A DNA stretch of 47,925 bases from Fibrobacter sp. (GTDB lineage Bacteria; Fibrobacterota; Fibrobacteria; Fibrobacterales; Fibrobacteraceae): the NCBI GenBank assembly GCA_024398965.1, contig JAKSIF010000020.1, positions 1 to 47,925 of the forward strand, written 5' to 3'. Both the position numbers and the translations under genes were made by a program. Positions 6,926 through 16,831 of this stretch are shown here, piece by piece. The stretch's first letter is position 1. Every line of letters begins with the position of its first letter. The notes beneath the pieces are model-generated. The model had not been told where the DNA came from, ran no database searches, and was given only the letters and a program-made list of their open reading frames with translations.

Positions 6926-8161
6926 ATGAATATCGCACGCAAGTTTCTATCCACCATTGCAGCTAGCACTGTAGTCCTGGGCGCATTTGGCCTCATGGGT
7001 TGCAACGAAGAAAAGGCTGCAGAATCCGCAACCGTAAAGGTGGGCTTGCTTCACTCTCTGACCGGCCCTATGGCCATCAGCGAAAAGTCCGTCCGTGACG
7101 CCGAAGTTTTGGCAATCGAACAAATCAACAAGGCCGGCGGCGTTCTCGGAAAGCAGATTGTTTTTGTTGAAGAAGACGGTGCTTCCGAACCATCTACTTT
7201 TGCAACCAAGGCAGAAAAGTTGATCGACATCGAAAAGGTCGCTACCGTTTTCGGCTGCTGGACCTCATCTTCTCGCAAGGCTGTAAAGCCCATCTTCGAA
7301 GAATACAAGTCCCTGCTCTGGTACCCGGTACAGTACGAAGGTATGGAAATGTCTCCGAACATTGTCTACACCGGTGCCGCTCCTAACCAGCAGATCGTTC
7401 CGGCTATTGAATACTTGATTTCCAAGGGATACAAGAAGTTGTTCCTGCTGGGTTCCGACTATGTGTTCCCCCGCACCGCCAACATGATCATCAACGCACA
7501 GGCTAAGGCTGCAGGCATTTCCGTGGTCGGCGAAGAATACGCAGACATGGATCAGACAGACTTCGCAGCAATCATCGCAAAGATCGAAGCCGCAAAGCCC
7601 GATGTTATCGTGAACACCTTGAACGGTACCGGCAACGTTTCCTTCTTCAAGCAGATGTCCGAAAAGAACTACTCCAGCAAGGAATACATGACCATGTCCT
7701 TCTCCATTGCTGAAGAAGAAGTGGCAACCATTGGCCCCGCCATCTTGAAGGGTCATCTGGTTTCCTGGAACTACTACCAGACCACCTCCACTCCTGAAAA
7801 CACTGCATTCGTCGCTGCTTACAAGGAAAAGTTTGGCGCTAACCGCGTAACATCCGACCCGGCAGAAGCCGCTTACGACGCAGTTTATCTGTGGGCAGAA
7901 GCTGTGAAGGCAGCAAAGAGCTTTGAAGTGGATGCAGTTCTTGCAGCAATCAAGTCCGGTTCCATTTCTTACAAGGCTCCGGAAGGCGTTGTGGCTATCG
8001 ACGGCAAGAGCCAGCACCTTGCAAAGCCTGTCCGCGTGGGTGAAGTTTCCGAAGATGGTCTCATCAAGGAAGTTTACGCCACCGCAGCTCCTGTTGCACC
8101 GGATCCCTACCTGACTACCTACGATTGGGCAGTGAAGGCAGGACTCCAGCCGCTGAACTAA
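6926..8161 (+). CDS. urtA: Urea ABC transporter substrate-binding lipoprotein
   Basis: A 411-residue periplasmic urea-binding protein delivering urea to UrtBC. The N-terminus is a lipoprotein signal peptide with the lipobox LMGC (cysteine at residue 26). The mature protein begins with the UrtA hallmark KVGLLHSLTGPMAISE, followed by VFGCWTSSSRKAVKPIFEEY and WYPVQYEGMEMSPNIVYTGA, which separate UrtA from branched-chain amino-acid binders. ATG 6926 follows CAAGGAGACCCCT. It is the first gene of a single-strand run that continues through the urease genes to 17565. Expression is expected to depend on sigma-54 and thus on nitrogen status (inference). Confidence 0.96.
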   Translation: MNIARKFLSTIAASTVVLGAFGLMGCNEEKAAESATVKVGLLHSLTGPMAISEKSVRDAEVLAIEQINKAGGVLGKQIVFVEEDGASEPSTFATKAEKLIDIEKVATVFGCWTSSSRKAVKPIFEEYKSLLWYPVQYEGMEMSPNIVYTGAAPNQQIVPAIEYLISKGYKKLFLLGSDYVFPRTANMIINAQAKAAGISVVGEEYADMDQTDFAAIIAKIEAAKPDVIVNTLNGTGNVSFFKQMSEKNYSSKEYMTMSFSIAEEEVATIGPAILKGHLVSWNYYQTTSTPENTAFVAAYKEKFGANRVTSDPAEAAYDAVYLWAEAVKAAKSFEVDAVLAAIKSGSISYKAPEGVVAIDGKSQHLAKPVRVGEVSEDGLIKEVYATAAPVAPDPYLTTYDWAVKAGLQPLN

Positions 8162-8218
8162 AATATACCCATCCTCACAAAAGACCGCAGGCATTTCGCT
8201 TGCATTCTATAAAGGGAA

Positions 8219-8248
8219 GCGGGTCTCTGGGCCCGCCACCTTTTATTT
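8219..8248 (+). terminator. Hairpin between urtA and urtB (likely partial terminator)
   Basis: GCGGGTC-TCTG-GGCCCGC (8219-8236; 7 pairs with one G-U) is followed by CACC and then TTTTATTT (8241-8248). Such a leaky terminator or 3' stabiliser after a binding-protein gene usually makes the binding protein more abundant than the permease. Confidence 0.6.
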
Positions 8249-8299
8249 CAACACTTCTTTTAACAATCAAAAAACAAACGCAAACGGACCGAGGACACC

Positions 8300-9202
8300 T
8301 TGGAACAGACCATCAACATCCTTTTTAACGGCTTAAGCCTCAGCTCCATTATCTTGCTGACATCGCTTGGCCTAGCCATTACCTTTGGCGTCATGCGCGT
8401 AATCAATATGGCCCATGGTGAATTCGTCATGATCGGCGCTTACATGACTTTTGTGGTCCAGCAGCTTTTCGCCAAGTTCCTGCCAGAATCTATTGGCGGG
8501 CTCTATTACTTCGTAGCCATCATCGCCGCATTTGGCGTCGCATTCGGGCTAGGAAGTCTTCTTGAAAAATTCGTGATTTCAAGGCTGTACGGTCGTGAAA
8601 TCGACAGCCTTTTAGCCACATGGGGCATCAGCTTGATTTTACAGCAAGGTGCACGCTCCATTTTCGGATCCCAGGGCGTGAACGTTACGGCACCTTCCTT
8701 TTTAAGTGGCGGTATCACTCTTGGAGAATGCACTTTCTCCTATAACAGAATTTTCATCATCTTGCTGGTAGCTCTTTGCATGGGCGCCGTTTGGCTTGTG
8801 ATGTACAAGTCCAATTTCGGTCGCCAGATGCGAGCCGTCATGCAGAACCGTCCCATGGCACAGTGCATGGGCATCAACTCCCGCAAGGTGGACAACTTGA
8901 CTTTCGCAATGGGCTCTGGATTTGCAGGTATCGCAGGATGCTCCGTAGCACTTCTCGGCTCCATTGACTCTACTGTCGGACAAAGCTATATCGTCAACTC
9001 CTTCATGGCAGTCGTACTTGGAGGCGTCGGAAACCTGATTGGAACAGTCATCGGCTCCGGCATCATCGGCATCAGCTCCATCTTTACCGAAAACTACACT
9101 TCCTCCACCATCGCCAAGGCCGTGGTATTGCTGATTGTCATCGTATTCCTGCAAAAGAGACCTCAGGGACTGTTCGTTATCAAGAGCAGAAATTTGGATT
9201 AA
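8300..9202 (+). CDS. urtB: Urea ABC transporter permease UrtB
   Basis: A 300-residue inner-membrane permease of the LivH/UrtB family with about eight hydrophobic segments. The N-terminal ILLTSLGLAITFGVMRVINM followed by AHGEFVMIGAYMT is the family signature, and GREIDSLLATWGISLILQQG and the MVMYKSNFGRQMRAVMQNRP-like loop (8800-8850) are characteristic of UrtB. The start is TTG 8300 with GAGGA at 8291-8295; the first ATG downstream would delete the first membrane segment. It pairs with UrtC to form the channel. Confidence 0.93.
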   Translation: MEQTINILFNGLSLSSIILLTSLGLAITFGVMRVINMAHGEFVMIGAYMTFVVQQLFAKFLPESIGGLYYFVAIIAAFGVAFGLGSLLEKFVISRLYGREIDSLLATWGISLILQQGARSIFGSQGVNVTAPSFLSGGITLGECTFSYNRIFIILLVALCMGAVWLVMYKSNFGRQMRAVMQNRPMAQCMGINSRKVDNLTFAMGSGFAGIAGCSVALLGSIDSTVGQSYIVNSFMAVVLGGVGNLIGTVIGSGIIGISSIFTENYTSSTIAKAVVLLIVIVFLQKRPQGLFVIKSRNLD

Positions 9203-9233
9203 GGTTTAACGAATAAGGACTTTTGGTACAAAT

Positions 9234-10307
9234 ATGAAAGCATTAAGACTTTTCGAAAGACACGGATCCAACATCACTTTTGGAATTATCGTTTTTATTC
9301 TCGCCATGATGCCCGTCCTTTTGATGATGGGCGTCGTTAGCGGCGGTTCCACTATTTTGTTCCTAGGCAAGTGCATTAGCTTTGCTATTGTGGCCATCGG
9401 CATCGACTTGATCTGGGGCTACACAGGAATCTTGAGCCTTGGACACGGATTGTATTTTGCCCTAGGCGGATACGCCATGGCCATGTACCTGAAAATGCAA
9501 GCAACAGGCGGTCATTTGACCGATTTCATGCACATCGGTGGCCTTACCGAGATGCCTCTGATTTGGGTTCCTTTTACACTTTCTCCGGGAAGTCTGCTAC
9601 TGGTGATTATCGCACCTGCCGTAGTTGCCTGGATTGTAGGGTACTTTATTTTCAAGAATCGCGTAAAGGGCGTGTACTTCTCCATTATTTCTCAGGCTCT
9701 TACTTGGGCAGCATGCTCCCTGTTCATCGCCATGTCTCCCTATACCAACGGAAACGTAGGCATTACAGAGATCAAGTCTATCTTTGGAAGCATCAAGGGC
9801 AGCGCCAATCAGGGAAACATGTTCCTTCTATTCTATGTGTCCCTCATCGCCTTGATCGCTGTTTACGCACTTTCCAAATTCCTTGTAGAACGTAAGTTCG
9901 GTAAAGTGTTGATAGCCATTCGCGATGGCGAAAATAGGACTTATTTCTCCGGATATCCTGTAAGCCGCTACAAGACTTTCATCTACGTTCTCTCCGCTAT
10001 TTTCGCAGGCATTGCAGGCGCAATCTTTGTCAATTTCAACGGTTGCATCACACCTTCCCAAATGACAATCACCTACTCCATCGGCATGGTGATCTGGGTG
10101 GCCATCGGTGGCCGCGGCACCATTATCGGCGCTGTCATCGGAGCCTTTTTCATTAACATCTGCGAATACAATTTGAGTTCCGGAAGCACTGTAGAAATTT
10201 GGCAGTACATCATCGGCGTCCTTTTCTGCGTTACCATCCTGTTCTTCAAGGGCGGCATCGTAGGCTTAGTTCGCGACAAGGTTCCTTCTCTGTTCAAAAA
10301 GGTCTAA
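9234..10307 (+). CDS. urtC: Urea ABC transporter permease UrtC
   Basis: A 357-residue LivM/UrtC-type permease, the second half of the urea channel. Recognisable elements are DLIWGYTGILSLGHGLYFAL (the LivM core), FKNRVKGVYFSIISQALTWA, and the cytoplasmic EAA-like loop IAIRDGENRTYFSGYPVSRYK, which differs from branched-chain permeases (RDSE-x-R) in the manner seen in UrtC. About nine hydrophobic segments are visible. It starts 31 bases after urtB and ends 9 bases before urtD. Confidence 0.93.
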   Translation: MKALRLFERHGSNITFGIIVFILAMMPVLLMMGVVSGGSTILFLGKCISFAIVAIGIDLIWGYTGILSLGHGLYFALGGYAMAMYLKMQATGGHLTDFMHIGGLTEMPLIWVPFTLSPGSLLLVIIAPAVVAWIVGYFIFKNRVKGVYFSIISQALTWAACSLFIAMSPYTNGNVGITEIKSIFGSIKGSANQGNMFLLFYVSLIALIAVYALSKFLVERKFGKVLIAIRDGENRTYFSGYPVSRYKTFIYVLSAIFAGIAGAIFVNFNGCITPSQMTITYSIGMVIWVAIGGRGTIIGAVIGAFFINICEYNLSSGSTVEIWQYIIGVLFCVTILFFKGGIVGLVRDKVPSLFKKV

Positions 10308-10316
10308 GGAGTTTTT

Positions 10317-11147
10317 ATGCAAACCGAAATCGTATCAAAAGAAGAACTTCTTGCCAAGAACCCCGCACCTATCAAAATCACACAGCTTTCAGAATCTGTA
10401 TTGGATATCAACCATGTTTCTGTTTGCTTTGATGGGTTTTATGCTCTAACCGATGTAAACACAAAAGTCAAGAGAAATACAATTCATTTTTTCATTGGCC
10501 CCAATGGAGCAGGGAAAACAACATTACTTGACATTATTTGCGCCAAAACAAAACCCACCCAAGGCAATGTGGTTTACCATCCTATGTACAAGGATCCTGT
10601 AACCTTGACAGGGATGAAGGAATACAAGATTGTCTGGCTTGGTATCGGTAGAAAATTTCAGGTTCCCTCGGTATTTGTAAACCTGACTGTGGAAGAAAAT
10701 ATGATTCTCTCCCTGAAAAAAGGGAAGAGAATTATGGACACCATTCTGCGTAAACCAAAAAAGGAAGAGCTGGAAAACATCGAAGCCACCCTGCAAAAAG
10801 TGGGCCTGGCCGACAAACGTCAATGGCGCGCAGGGGCCTTGGCTCACGGCGAAAAGCAATGGCTCGAAATCGCAATGCAGCTGGTGCAAAAGCCGGAAGT
10901 CATTATGCTGGATGAACCCGCCGCCGGCATGGGCAAGCCAGAAACATTTAAAACCGGAGAAATCCTGAAGGAAATCAAGAAGGATTGTACCGTCATCGTT
11001 ATTGAACACGATATGGATTTCGTGAAGCAGGTTGCCGACAAGGTGACAGTCCTTCATGAAGGAAAAATTCTGATGGAGGGCAGCGTAACGGAAGTTCTTG
11101 CCGATCCTACCGTGCAGAAAGTTTACCTGGGTCGTGGTGGAGAATAA
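10317..11147 (+). CDS. urtD: Urea ABC transporter ATP-binding protein UrtD
   Basis: A 276-residue ATPase that powers urea import with UrtE. The Walker A motif GPNGAGKTT is at residues 61-69. The signature is LAHGEKQWLEIAMQL, where the unusual HGEKQWLE in place of SGGQ marks UrtD. Walker B is VIMLDEPAAGM and the switch histidine lies in VIVIEHDMDFV. A 25-residue N-terminal extension precedes the ATPase core. AAGGAG at 10306-10311 serves ATG 10317. The gene ends 2 bases before urtE. Confidence 0.94.
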   Translation: MQTEIVSKEELLAKNPAPIKITQLSESVLDINHVSVCFDGFYALTDVNTKVKRNTIHFFIGPNGAGKTTLLDIICAKTKPTQGNVVYHPMYKDPVTLTGMKEYKIVWLGIGRKFQVPSVFVNLTVEENMILSLKKGKRIMDTILRKPKKEELENIEATLQKVGLADKRQWRAGALAHGEKQWLEIAMQLVQKPEVIMLDEPAAGMGKPETFKTGEILKEIKKDCTVIVIEHDMDFVKQVADKVTVLHEGKILMEGSVTEVLADPTVQKVYLGRGGE

Positions 11148-11149
11148 TT

Positions 11150-11863
11150 ATGCTTTATTTGAAAAACATGGATTCCTATTATGGCGAAAGCCGCGTCATT
11201 GAAGGTTTGAGCCTGGACATCCCCAAGGGAAAAATAGTAAGCCTCATCGGTCGAAACGGCGTTGGAAAAAGCACCACACTAAAGAGCATTATGGGACTAG
11301 TAAAGACGGGCCCAGAAACATCTCTTGTTTTTGACGGAAAGGAAATCGCAAAACTTCCCGCCTACGAACGCGTACGCTGCGGCATTGGCTACGTCCCGCA
11401 AGGTCGAGATATTTTCCCGCAGATGACCGTCCAGGAAAATCTGGAATTGGGCATACAGCCCATTCTTGGCCGTGGAGAAAAGGTGGGTAAGAACAAGATT
11501 CCCGAATATCTCTACGACCTGTTTCCTATCCTGCCCAAATTCGCCAAACGCCGCGGCGGCGATCTTTCCGGCGGTCAGCAGCAGCAACTTGCCATCGCAC
11601 GCGCCCTGGTACAGGACCCAAAGATTTTGATTCTTGACGAACCTACCGAAGGTATCCAGCCATCCATCATTAACGACATTGGTCGCGCCATCCGTAAGAT
11701 TAACGAATGGAAGGGCATTACCGTATTGCTGGTGGAACAGTATCTGGATTTCGTTATGGAAAACAGCCACTACATCAACATCATGGAAAAGGGAAACATC
11801 ATTTTCCACAGGGAAACATCCCTTTGTGACAAGGCTGAAGTCCAAAAATTGATGACGGATTAA
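11150..11863 (+). CDS. urtE: Urea ABC transporter ATP-binding protein UrtE
   Basis: A 237-residue ATPase of the LivF/UrtE type, partner of UrtD. Walker [10 protein letters not shown] at 34-42, Q-loop region [19 protein letters not shown], signature [15 protein letters not shown], Walker [16 protein letters not shown] and switch LLVEQYLDF. The phrase [12 protein letters not shown] is typical of UrtE. Two bases separate it from urtD and two from the urease gene, so transport and hydrolysis genes are physically one unit. Confidence 0.94.
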   Translation: MLYLKNMDSYYGESRVIEGLSLDIPKGKIVSLIGRNGVGKSTTLKSIMGLVKTGPETSLVFDGKEIAKLPAYERVRCGIGYVPQGRDIFPQMTVQENLELGIQPILGRGEKVGKNKIPEYLYDLFPILPKFAKRRGGDLSGGQQQQLAIARALVQDPKILILDEPTEGIQPSIINDIGRAIRKINEWKGITVLLVEQYLDFVMENSHYINIMEKGNIIFHRETSLCDKAEVQKLMTD

Positions 11864-11865
11864 TT

Positions 11866-12546
11866 ATGCATTTAACTCCTAGAGAAACCGAAAAGTTGAT
11901 GCTGCACTATGCAGGCATTGTGGCAAGTGAAAGACTGCAACGCGGACTGAAACTGAATTATCCGGAAGCCATCGCCTACATTTCCAGCAAGTTATTGGAA
12001 TTGGCTCGAGATGGCAAGACCGTTGCAGAATTGATGTCCGAGGGTCGAAAGATGCTGACTGCCGAACAGGTGATGGACGGCGTCGCAGAAATGATTCACG
12101 AAGTCCAGCTGGAAGCCACATTCCCTGACGGAACAAAGCTGGTTACCGTACACGATCCAATTCCTGCTACCGGGAAATTGATTCCTGGCGAAGTTCTCGT
12201 AGAGGAAGGTTTCATCGAACTGAATGCGGGCAAGAGAACACTTACTCTAGATGTTACCAATACAGCAGACCGCCCAGTTCAAGTAGGTTCCCATTTTCAC
12301 TTCTTTGAAGTCAACAAAAAACTGGATTTCAATCGCATGGCAGCCTATGGCATGCGTCTTGATGTACCCGCGGGAACCGCAGTACGTTTTGAACCCGGCG
12401 AAACAAAGACCGTAAACCTGGTTGAAATCGGTGGTAGCCGCGAAGGTCATGGATTGAACGGTCTAGTAGAAGGCCCTATGGATGATGAATTCGTAAAAAC
12501 GGCTGCATTTGGCAGAGCATCAACCTCTGGTTTTACGGGAGCTTAA
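11866..12546 (+). CDS. ureAB: Urease gamma-beta fusion subunit
   Basis: A 226-residue fusion of the two small urease subunits. Residues 1-100 are UreA (gamma), starting [20 protein letters not shown]; residues about 106-226 are UreB (beta), with [29 protein letters not shown] and [18 protein letters not shown]. Fused gamma-beta chains are known from Helicobacter and some other bacteria; separate ureA and ureB genes are more common. The start is 2 bases after urtE. The next gene, ureC, begins 1 base after the TAA. Confidence 0.96.
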   Translation: MHLTPRETEKLMLHYAGIVASERLQRGLKLNYPEAIAYISSKLLELARDGKTVAELMSEGRKMLTAEQVMDGVAEMIHEVQLEATFPDGTKLVTVHDPIPATGKLIPGEVLVEEGFIELNAGKRTLTLDVTNTADRPVQVGSHFHFFEVNKKLDFNRMAAYGMRLDVPAGTAVRFEPGETKTVNLVEIGGSREGHGLNGLVEGPMDDEFVKTAAFGRASTSGFTGA

Positions 12547-12547
12547 C

Positions 12548-14260
12548 ATGTACAAGATTTCCAGAAAAGATTACGCTCAAATGTACGGTCCCACCGTAGG
12601 CGACCGCATCCGTCTTGCAGATACCTCCCTTATTGTAGAAGTAGAAAAGGATTATTGTGTTTACGGTGACGAAGCCAAATTCGGTGGCGGAAAATCATTG
12701 CGAGATGGCATGGGCCAGGCAGCGCCCTTTAAGGATGACGAATGCCTAGACACTGTCATTACAAGCGCGCTTGTCATTGACGCCACTGGAATTTTCAAGG
12801 CCGACATAGGCATTAAGGACGGAAAAATTGCTGGCATCGGAAAAGCCGGCAACCCCCACATGATGGATGGCGTTACCCCAGGCATGATCATCGGCAGTTC
12901 CACCGAAGCCATTGCTGGCGAAGGCCTGATCTTGACTGCCGGCGGTATCGACACCCACATTCACTTTATCTCTCCCACACAAGTTCGCACAGCTCTTTAT
13001 AGCGGCGTCACCACCATGATTGGTGGCGGCACAGGCCCTGCTGACGGGACCAACGCTACCACTTGTACGCCCGGCGCATTCAACATTCACAAGATGCTGG
13101 AAGCAGCAGAAGATTTGCCTGTCAACTTAGCCTTCCTCGGCAAGGGAAATGGATCCTGTGCTGAAACCTTGAGAGAACAGGTGCGTGCAGGAGCTGCAGG
13201 CCTGAAACTTCACGAAGACTGGGGTTCCACTCCCAAGGCTATTGACACTTGCCTAGGCGTCGCGGATGAATTCGACGTCCAGGTTTCCATCCACACGGAT
13301 ACATTAAACGAAGGCGGCTTCGTAGAAGATACCATCTCAGCCTTTAAGGGACGCACCATCCACACCTACCATACGGAAGGTGCTGGCGGTGGACACGCTC
13401 CCGACATCATTCGCGCAGCCGCCTTCGAAAATGTCTTGCCTTCTTCAACAAATCCGACAATGCCCTTCACCAGAAATACCATTGACGAGCATCTGGACAT
13501 GTTGATGGTTTGCCACCATCTGGACAAGAACAATAAAGAAGATGTGGCTTTTGCGGATTCAAGAATTCGTCCGGAAACCATCGCCGCCGAAGACATTCTT
13601 CACGACATGGGAATTTTCTCCATGATGAGTTCTGATTCCCAGGCCATGGGGCGCGTGGGTGAAGTCATTACCCGCACTTGGCAAACCGCCGATAAGATGA
13701 AAAAACAGCGCGGCACTCTCGAAACAGACTGCGAACGCAACGACAACAACCGCATCAAGCGTTACATTGCCAAGTATACCATCAACCCGGCCATTACCCA
13801 CGGCATTTCAAAGTACGTTGGTTCCGTAGAGGTTGGCAAAATCGCAGACCTTGTCCTTTGGCGTCCCGACATGTTCGGAGCCAAGCCCGAAATGATCCTG
13901 AAGAATGGTTTTATTTGCGCATCCAAAATGGGCGATGCCAATGCCAGCATTCCCACCCCAGAGCCAGTTGTGTATACCGATATGTTCGGTGCCCACGGCA
14001 AGGCTTTAGCAAAAACCTGCATCACCTTCGTTTCGGAATACGCTTTCGCAAATGGCATCAAGGAAGAACTGGGCCTCGAAAGAACGGTCCTCCCCGTAAG
14101 CAACTGTCGAAACATCGGCAAGAAGGATATGGTTCACAACGACCGCATCGCAAAGCTGGAAGTAGATCCAGAAACCTACACTGTAAAGGTGGATGGTGAA
14201 CGAATCACTTGCGAAGCCGCCACAGAACTTTCTCTTGCAAGAAGGTACTTCCTTTTCTAA
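12548..14260 (+). CDS. ureC: Urease alpha subunit (catalytic)
   Basis: The 570-residue nickel enzyme that hydrolyses urea to ammonia and carbamate. Nickel ligands are visible: His137 and His139 in GGIDTHIHF, the carbamylated Lys220 in GLKLHEDWG with His222 beside it, and histidines in [10 protein letters not shown] and [15 protein letters not shown]. The flap Cys and catalytic His lie in LMVCHHLD. Length equals the family norm. ATG 12548 is chosen because it gives the standard [20 protein letters not shown]-terminus; an upstream in-frame ATG (12509) lies within ureAB. The window has no nickel importer, so nickel uptake is encoded elsewhere. Confidence 0.98.
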   Translation: MYKISRKDYAQMYGPTVGDRIRLADTSLIVEVEKDYCVYGDEAKFGGGKSLRDGMGQAAPFKDDECLDTVITSALVIDATGIFKADIGIKDGKIAGIGKAGNPHMMDGVTPGMIIGSSTEAIAGEGLILTAGGIDTHIHFISPTQVRTALYSGVTTMIGGGTGPADGTNATTCTPGAFNIHKMLEAAEDLPVNLAFLGKGNGSCAETLREQVRAGAAGLKLHEDWGSTPKAIDTCLGVADEFDVQVSIHTDTLNEGGFVEDTISAFKGRTIHTYHTEGAGGGHAPDIIRAAAFENVLPSSTNPTMPFTRNTIDEHLDMLMVCHHLDKNNKEDVAFADSRIRPETIAAEDILHDMGIFSMMSSDSQAMGRVGEVITRTWQTADKMKKQRGTLETDCERNDNNRIKRYIAKYTINPAITHGISKYVGSVEVGKIADLVLWRPDMFGAKPEMILKNGFICASKMGDANASIPTPEPVVYTDMFGAHGKALAKTCITFVSEYAFANGIKEELGLERTVLPVSNCRNIGKKDMVHNDRIAKLEVDPETYTVKVDGERITCEAATELSLARRYFLF

Positions 14261-14284
14261 AAAGCAATCTGCAAGGAGTCAAAA

Positions 14285-14794
14285 ATGATTGCCGATAAAA
14301 TTCTCGGAAACATCCATCACGGAAACGAAGTTCCTTCCAAGACTGTGGTAGACATTCCATTCGAATGGTTTGAACTAGACAAGCATCGTATTTTTAAAGT
14401 TGCCGATGACGGAACCGAATTGGGAATTCAGATTGAGGAATCCCTTTCTGATGGCGATGTTCTCGCCGTCAGTCCCGATAAAATTTACGTTGTAAAGATC
14501 AACAAGGCAAAGTTGGTTCGCATTCCCGTCAAGACTATGGAAGATATGGGGCGCCTCGGATTTGAATTGGGCAACAGACATCTTTCCCTGCAAATTACAG
14601 AAAAGGATGTCACCATACCTTATGACGAGCCCACATTTGAATACCTAGCCCGTTTGGGATTTCTCCCTCAGATTGTAGAAGATGTTTTTTCTGACTACAT
14701 CGTCTGCAAGGCACACGGTGCAAGTAACGGTCACTCCCATAGCCACGACCATGACCATCATGAGCATGACCATCATCACGAGCACCATCATTAG
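14285..14794 (+). CDS. ureE: Urease accessory protein UreE (nickel donor)
   Basis: A 169-residue metallochaperone that delivers nickel to the UreDFG-apourease complex. The N-terminal half contains the peptide-binding domain (DDGTELGIQIEESLSDGDVL), the C-terminal half the metal-binding domain with LGNRHLSLQITE. The last 25 residues form a His-rich tail (positions about 145-169, about 13 histidines), which can store several nickel ions as in Klebsiella UreE. GCAAGGAG precedes ATG 14285. Confidence 0.94.
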   Translation: MIADKILGNIHHGNEVPSKTVVDIPFEWFELDKHRIFKVADDGTELGIQIEESLSDGDVLAVSPDKIYVVKINKAKLVRIPVKTMEDMGRLGFELGNRHLSLQITEKDVTIPYDEPTFEYLARLGFLPQIVEDVFSDYIVCKAHGASNGHSHSHDHDHHEHDHHHEHHH

Positions 14795-14802
14795 AACTGA
14801 AT

Positions 14803-15495
14803 ATGCTAGCCACTCTCCGGATGATTCAGGTTTGCGACAGCCTCTTTCCCATTGGAGCATTTACCCTCTCCAATGGTCTTGAGACTTTAATTGCTAACAA
14901 GACCATCACAAACGGAGACGCCCTCCAGGAATATGCTTCTAGTTTTTTAAGCGTGCTTCCCTACAACGATCTAGGCGTTATGATGCTCAGTTATGATCAT
15001 GCCGCCGATTTTGACTACATTCAAAATTTAGACAGTTTCTCTATGGCCTTAAAAGCACCGGAAGAAGTCCGCACCGGCTCAAAAAAACTTTGTAGCAGAT
15101 TCCTGAAAATTTATAGGGAATTCGAAGGTGCCAAAAACGATTGTTATCCGTCTTTAGACCAGTATCGAGACAATGTTTTACAAACAAAATCGTGCATCGG
15201 AAATCATTCCATTGCCGTGGGACTTTTTGCAAGCGATATCGGTTTAGACAAGGAAGAAGCCGCCTGTATTTATACCTACAGCCTACTTAATGCAATTGTC
15301 ACCAATGGCGTTAAAATGATTCCATTAAGCCAGATGGTGGGGCAAAATATTCTCAGCAAATTCCAGAAGAAAATTATCCAGTCTGTACAATGTGCCTCTG
15401 CCCTAGATATCGAAGATCTCGGTGTGGGAGGAACCTGCATGGATATTGCTGGCATGAAACACGAAGAACTTTATTCACGACTTTACATGAGCTAA
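14803..15495 (+). CDS. ureF: Urease accessory protein UreF
   Basis: A 230-residue helical accessory protein that couples UreG GTP hydrolysis to nickel insertion in the UreDFG complex. The N-terminus [20 protein letters not shown] followed by LETLI matches the UreF motif (D-S-x-x-P-x-G-x-F-x-x-S-x-G-L-E), and the rest is a run of helices without cofactor motifs. The ATG at 14803 lies 8 bases after ureE with only a weak ribosome binding site, so translation may be coupled. UreF is normally a variable protein; recognition rests on the N-terminal motif and position. Confidence 0.92.
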   Translation: MLATLRMIQVCDSLFPIGAFTLSNGLETLIANKTITNGDALQEYASSFLSVLPYNDLGVMMLSYDHAADFDYIQNLDSFSMALKAPEEVRTGSKKLCSRFLKIYREFEGAKNDCYPSLDQYRDNVLQTKSCIGNHSIAVGLFASDIGLDKEEAACIYTYSLLNAIVTNGVKMIPLSQMVGQNILSKFQKKIIQSVQCASALDIEDLGVGGTCMDIAGMKHEELYSRLYMS

Positions 15496-15505
15496 CGAGC
15501 AAAAT

Positions 15506-16114
15506 ATGAGTTATGTTAAAATTGGCGTAGGCGGTCCTGTTGGATCCGGAAAAACCGCATTGATTGAAAGACTTACCCGCAAGATGAGTAAGGAATACAG
15601 CATCTGCGTAGTAACCAACGATATTTACACCAAGGAAGATGCCGAATTTTTAATCAAGAATTCAGCCCTGCCTCCCGAAAGAATCGTCGGTGTAGAAACT
15701 GGAGGATGCCCCCATACCGCCATTCGTGAAGACTGTTCCATGAACCTGGAAGCCGTAGATGAAATGGCCCGCAAGTTTCCAGATGTCCAGATTATTTTTA
15801 TCGAAAGCGGCGGAGACAACCTGTCGGCCACCTTCAGCCCCGACCTGGCCGACGCAAGCATTTATGTTATCGACGTTGCCCAAGGCGAAAAGATTCCCCG
15901 TAAGGGTGGCCCCGGCGTTATGCGTTCCGATCTGCTGGTCATTAACAAGACAGACCTCGCTCCACTCGTAGGCGCAAGTTTAGAAGTTATGGCCCGCGAT
16001 TCCGAACGGATGCGCGAAGGCCGCAAATACTTATTCACAAACCTCATGAGTATGGACGGCGTAGATGAAGTCATTGCGTGGATCAAGAAAGCCGTACTTT
16101 TTGAAGGTATTTAG
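15506..16114 (+). CDS. ureG: Urease accessory GTPase UreG
   Basis: A 202-residue SIMIBI GTPase that supplies energy for nickel insertion. The P-loop GGPVGSGKT is at residues 9-17, the metal-binding Cys-Pro-His is in [18 protein letters not shown], the Walker B-like strand is [20 protein letters not shown], and the guanine-specificity motif NKTDLA is present. There is no N-terminal His-rich stretch, consistent with nickel storage in the UreE tail. It starts 10 bases after ureF. Confidence 0.97.
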   Translation: MSYVKIGVGGPVGSGKTALIERLTRKMSKEYSICVVTNDIYTKEDAEFLIKNSALPPERIVGVETGGCPHTAIREDCSMNLEAVDEMARKFPDVQIIFIESGGDNLSATFSPDLADASIYVIDVAQGEKIPRKGGPGVMRSDLLVINKTDLAPLVGASLEVMARDSERMREGRKYLFTNLMSMDGVDEVIAWIKKAVLFEGI

Positions 16115-16152
16115 CCCGTCGAAACATTTACCATTTTTTAAAGGAGTCACTT

Positions 16153-16518
16153 ATGGCATGTTTTGTTGTTCCTGCCGCAGAGGCGTTAATCACCACAGCC
16201 GTCACTTTGGTGGTTGAAAAAAAATTCCCCGAAAAGGCTCCGCTGCAGGCCCCTCGCCGTCTTTCCAAGCTGCTGTGGGGCGGTTCCGCCTTGTTAGCCT
16301 TTGAGCACCTATGGCATGGAGAAATCCAACCTTTCTATCCCTTCTTGACAGCAGCCCAGGATCCCGAATCCTCGCAAGTCATGATTCATGAAATGTCCAC
16401 TGTGGGCGTTGGGATGGCTTGCATGGTCACATTGGCGTGGGCGGCCTCCTTGATATTCCTAAAGGTTCGGAAACCATCAAGCAGCCACGCAACAGTCAAC
16501 CATTCCAAGGGGGCTTAA
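16153..16518 (+). CDS. Unknown small membrane protein in the urease operon (121 aa)
   Basis: A 121-residue protein starting MACFVVPAAEALITTAVTLV, with hydrophobic segments at about 1-22, 43-58 and 85-106 and a basic C-terminal tail (KVRKPSSSHATVNHSKGA). Conserved-looking polar residues near the membrane are E50, H51, H54 and E56 in AFEHLWHGEIQP and the later VMIHEMSTVG. It has a strong ribosome binding site (AAAGGAG before ATG 16153) and is followed after one base by a second small membrane protein, then by ureD. I do not recognise a characterised family. The position between ureG and ureD suggests a role in urea, ammonia or nickel handling, with the His/Glu cluster as a possible metal site; this is inference. 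Confidence 0.85.
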   Translation: MACFVVPAAEALITTAVTLVVEKKFPEKAPLQAPRRLSKLLWGGSALLAFEHLWHGEIQPFYPFLTAAQDPESSQVMIHEMSTVGVGMACMVTLAWAASLIFLKVRKPSSSHATVNHSKGA

Positions 16519-16519
16519 A

Positions 16520-16831
16520 ATGACTTTACTCATTACCGTTTTCGCAGCTATCATTGCAAGCCTTCTCTGGTTCAACCAGATAAAGACTCATGGCAAGGAC
16601 TCCATGAAGTATTCCACCCTCTGCTACATGTTCTGGGGCGCTTCCCTCATGTGGCTGGTAGACGCTATCGCTGAATACGCAGAACTTGGTGCAGAATACT
16701 TTACCCCTGCAGCAGCTGATATGCTGAACGACGCCTTCCTGGGAGTTTCTGTAGTGGCACTTGCACTCGTTATTTGGTTAGCACGTCTCCTCTGGTCCGC
16801 AAGAGACCTATGCAGAGCACACTCCGCATAA
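16520..16831 (+). CDS. Unknown small membrane protein in the urease operon (103 aa)
   Basis: A 103-residue protein with three hydrophobic segments (about 1-17, 32-49 and 72-93), acidic residues facing the second and third (WLVDAIAEYAELGAEYF) and a short basic tail. The motif YMFWGASLMWLVDAI is notable. It starts one base after the previous small membrane protein and overlaps the ureD start by 22 bases, so the two are probably a translationally coupled pair acting as a complex. No characterised family is recognised. AGGGGG upstream of ATG 16520 provides the ribosome binding site. Confidence 0.83.
   Translation: MTLLITVFAAIIASLLWFNQIKTHGKDSMKYSTLCYMFWGASLMWLVDAIAEYAELGAEYFTPAAADMLNDAFLGVSVVALALVIWLARLLWSARDLCRAHSA

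Noticed and set aside
8125-8328. 67-codon frame across the urtA-urtB gap
   Set aside because: It overlaps the urtA end, the hairpin and the urtB start, and has no ribosome binding site.
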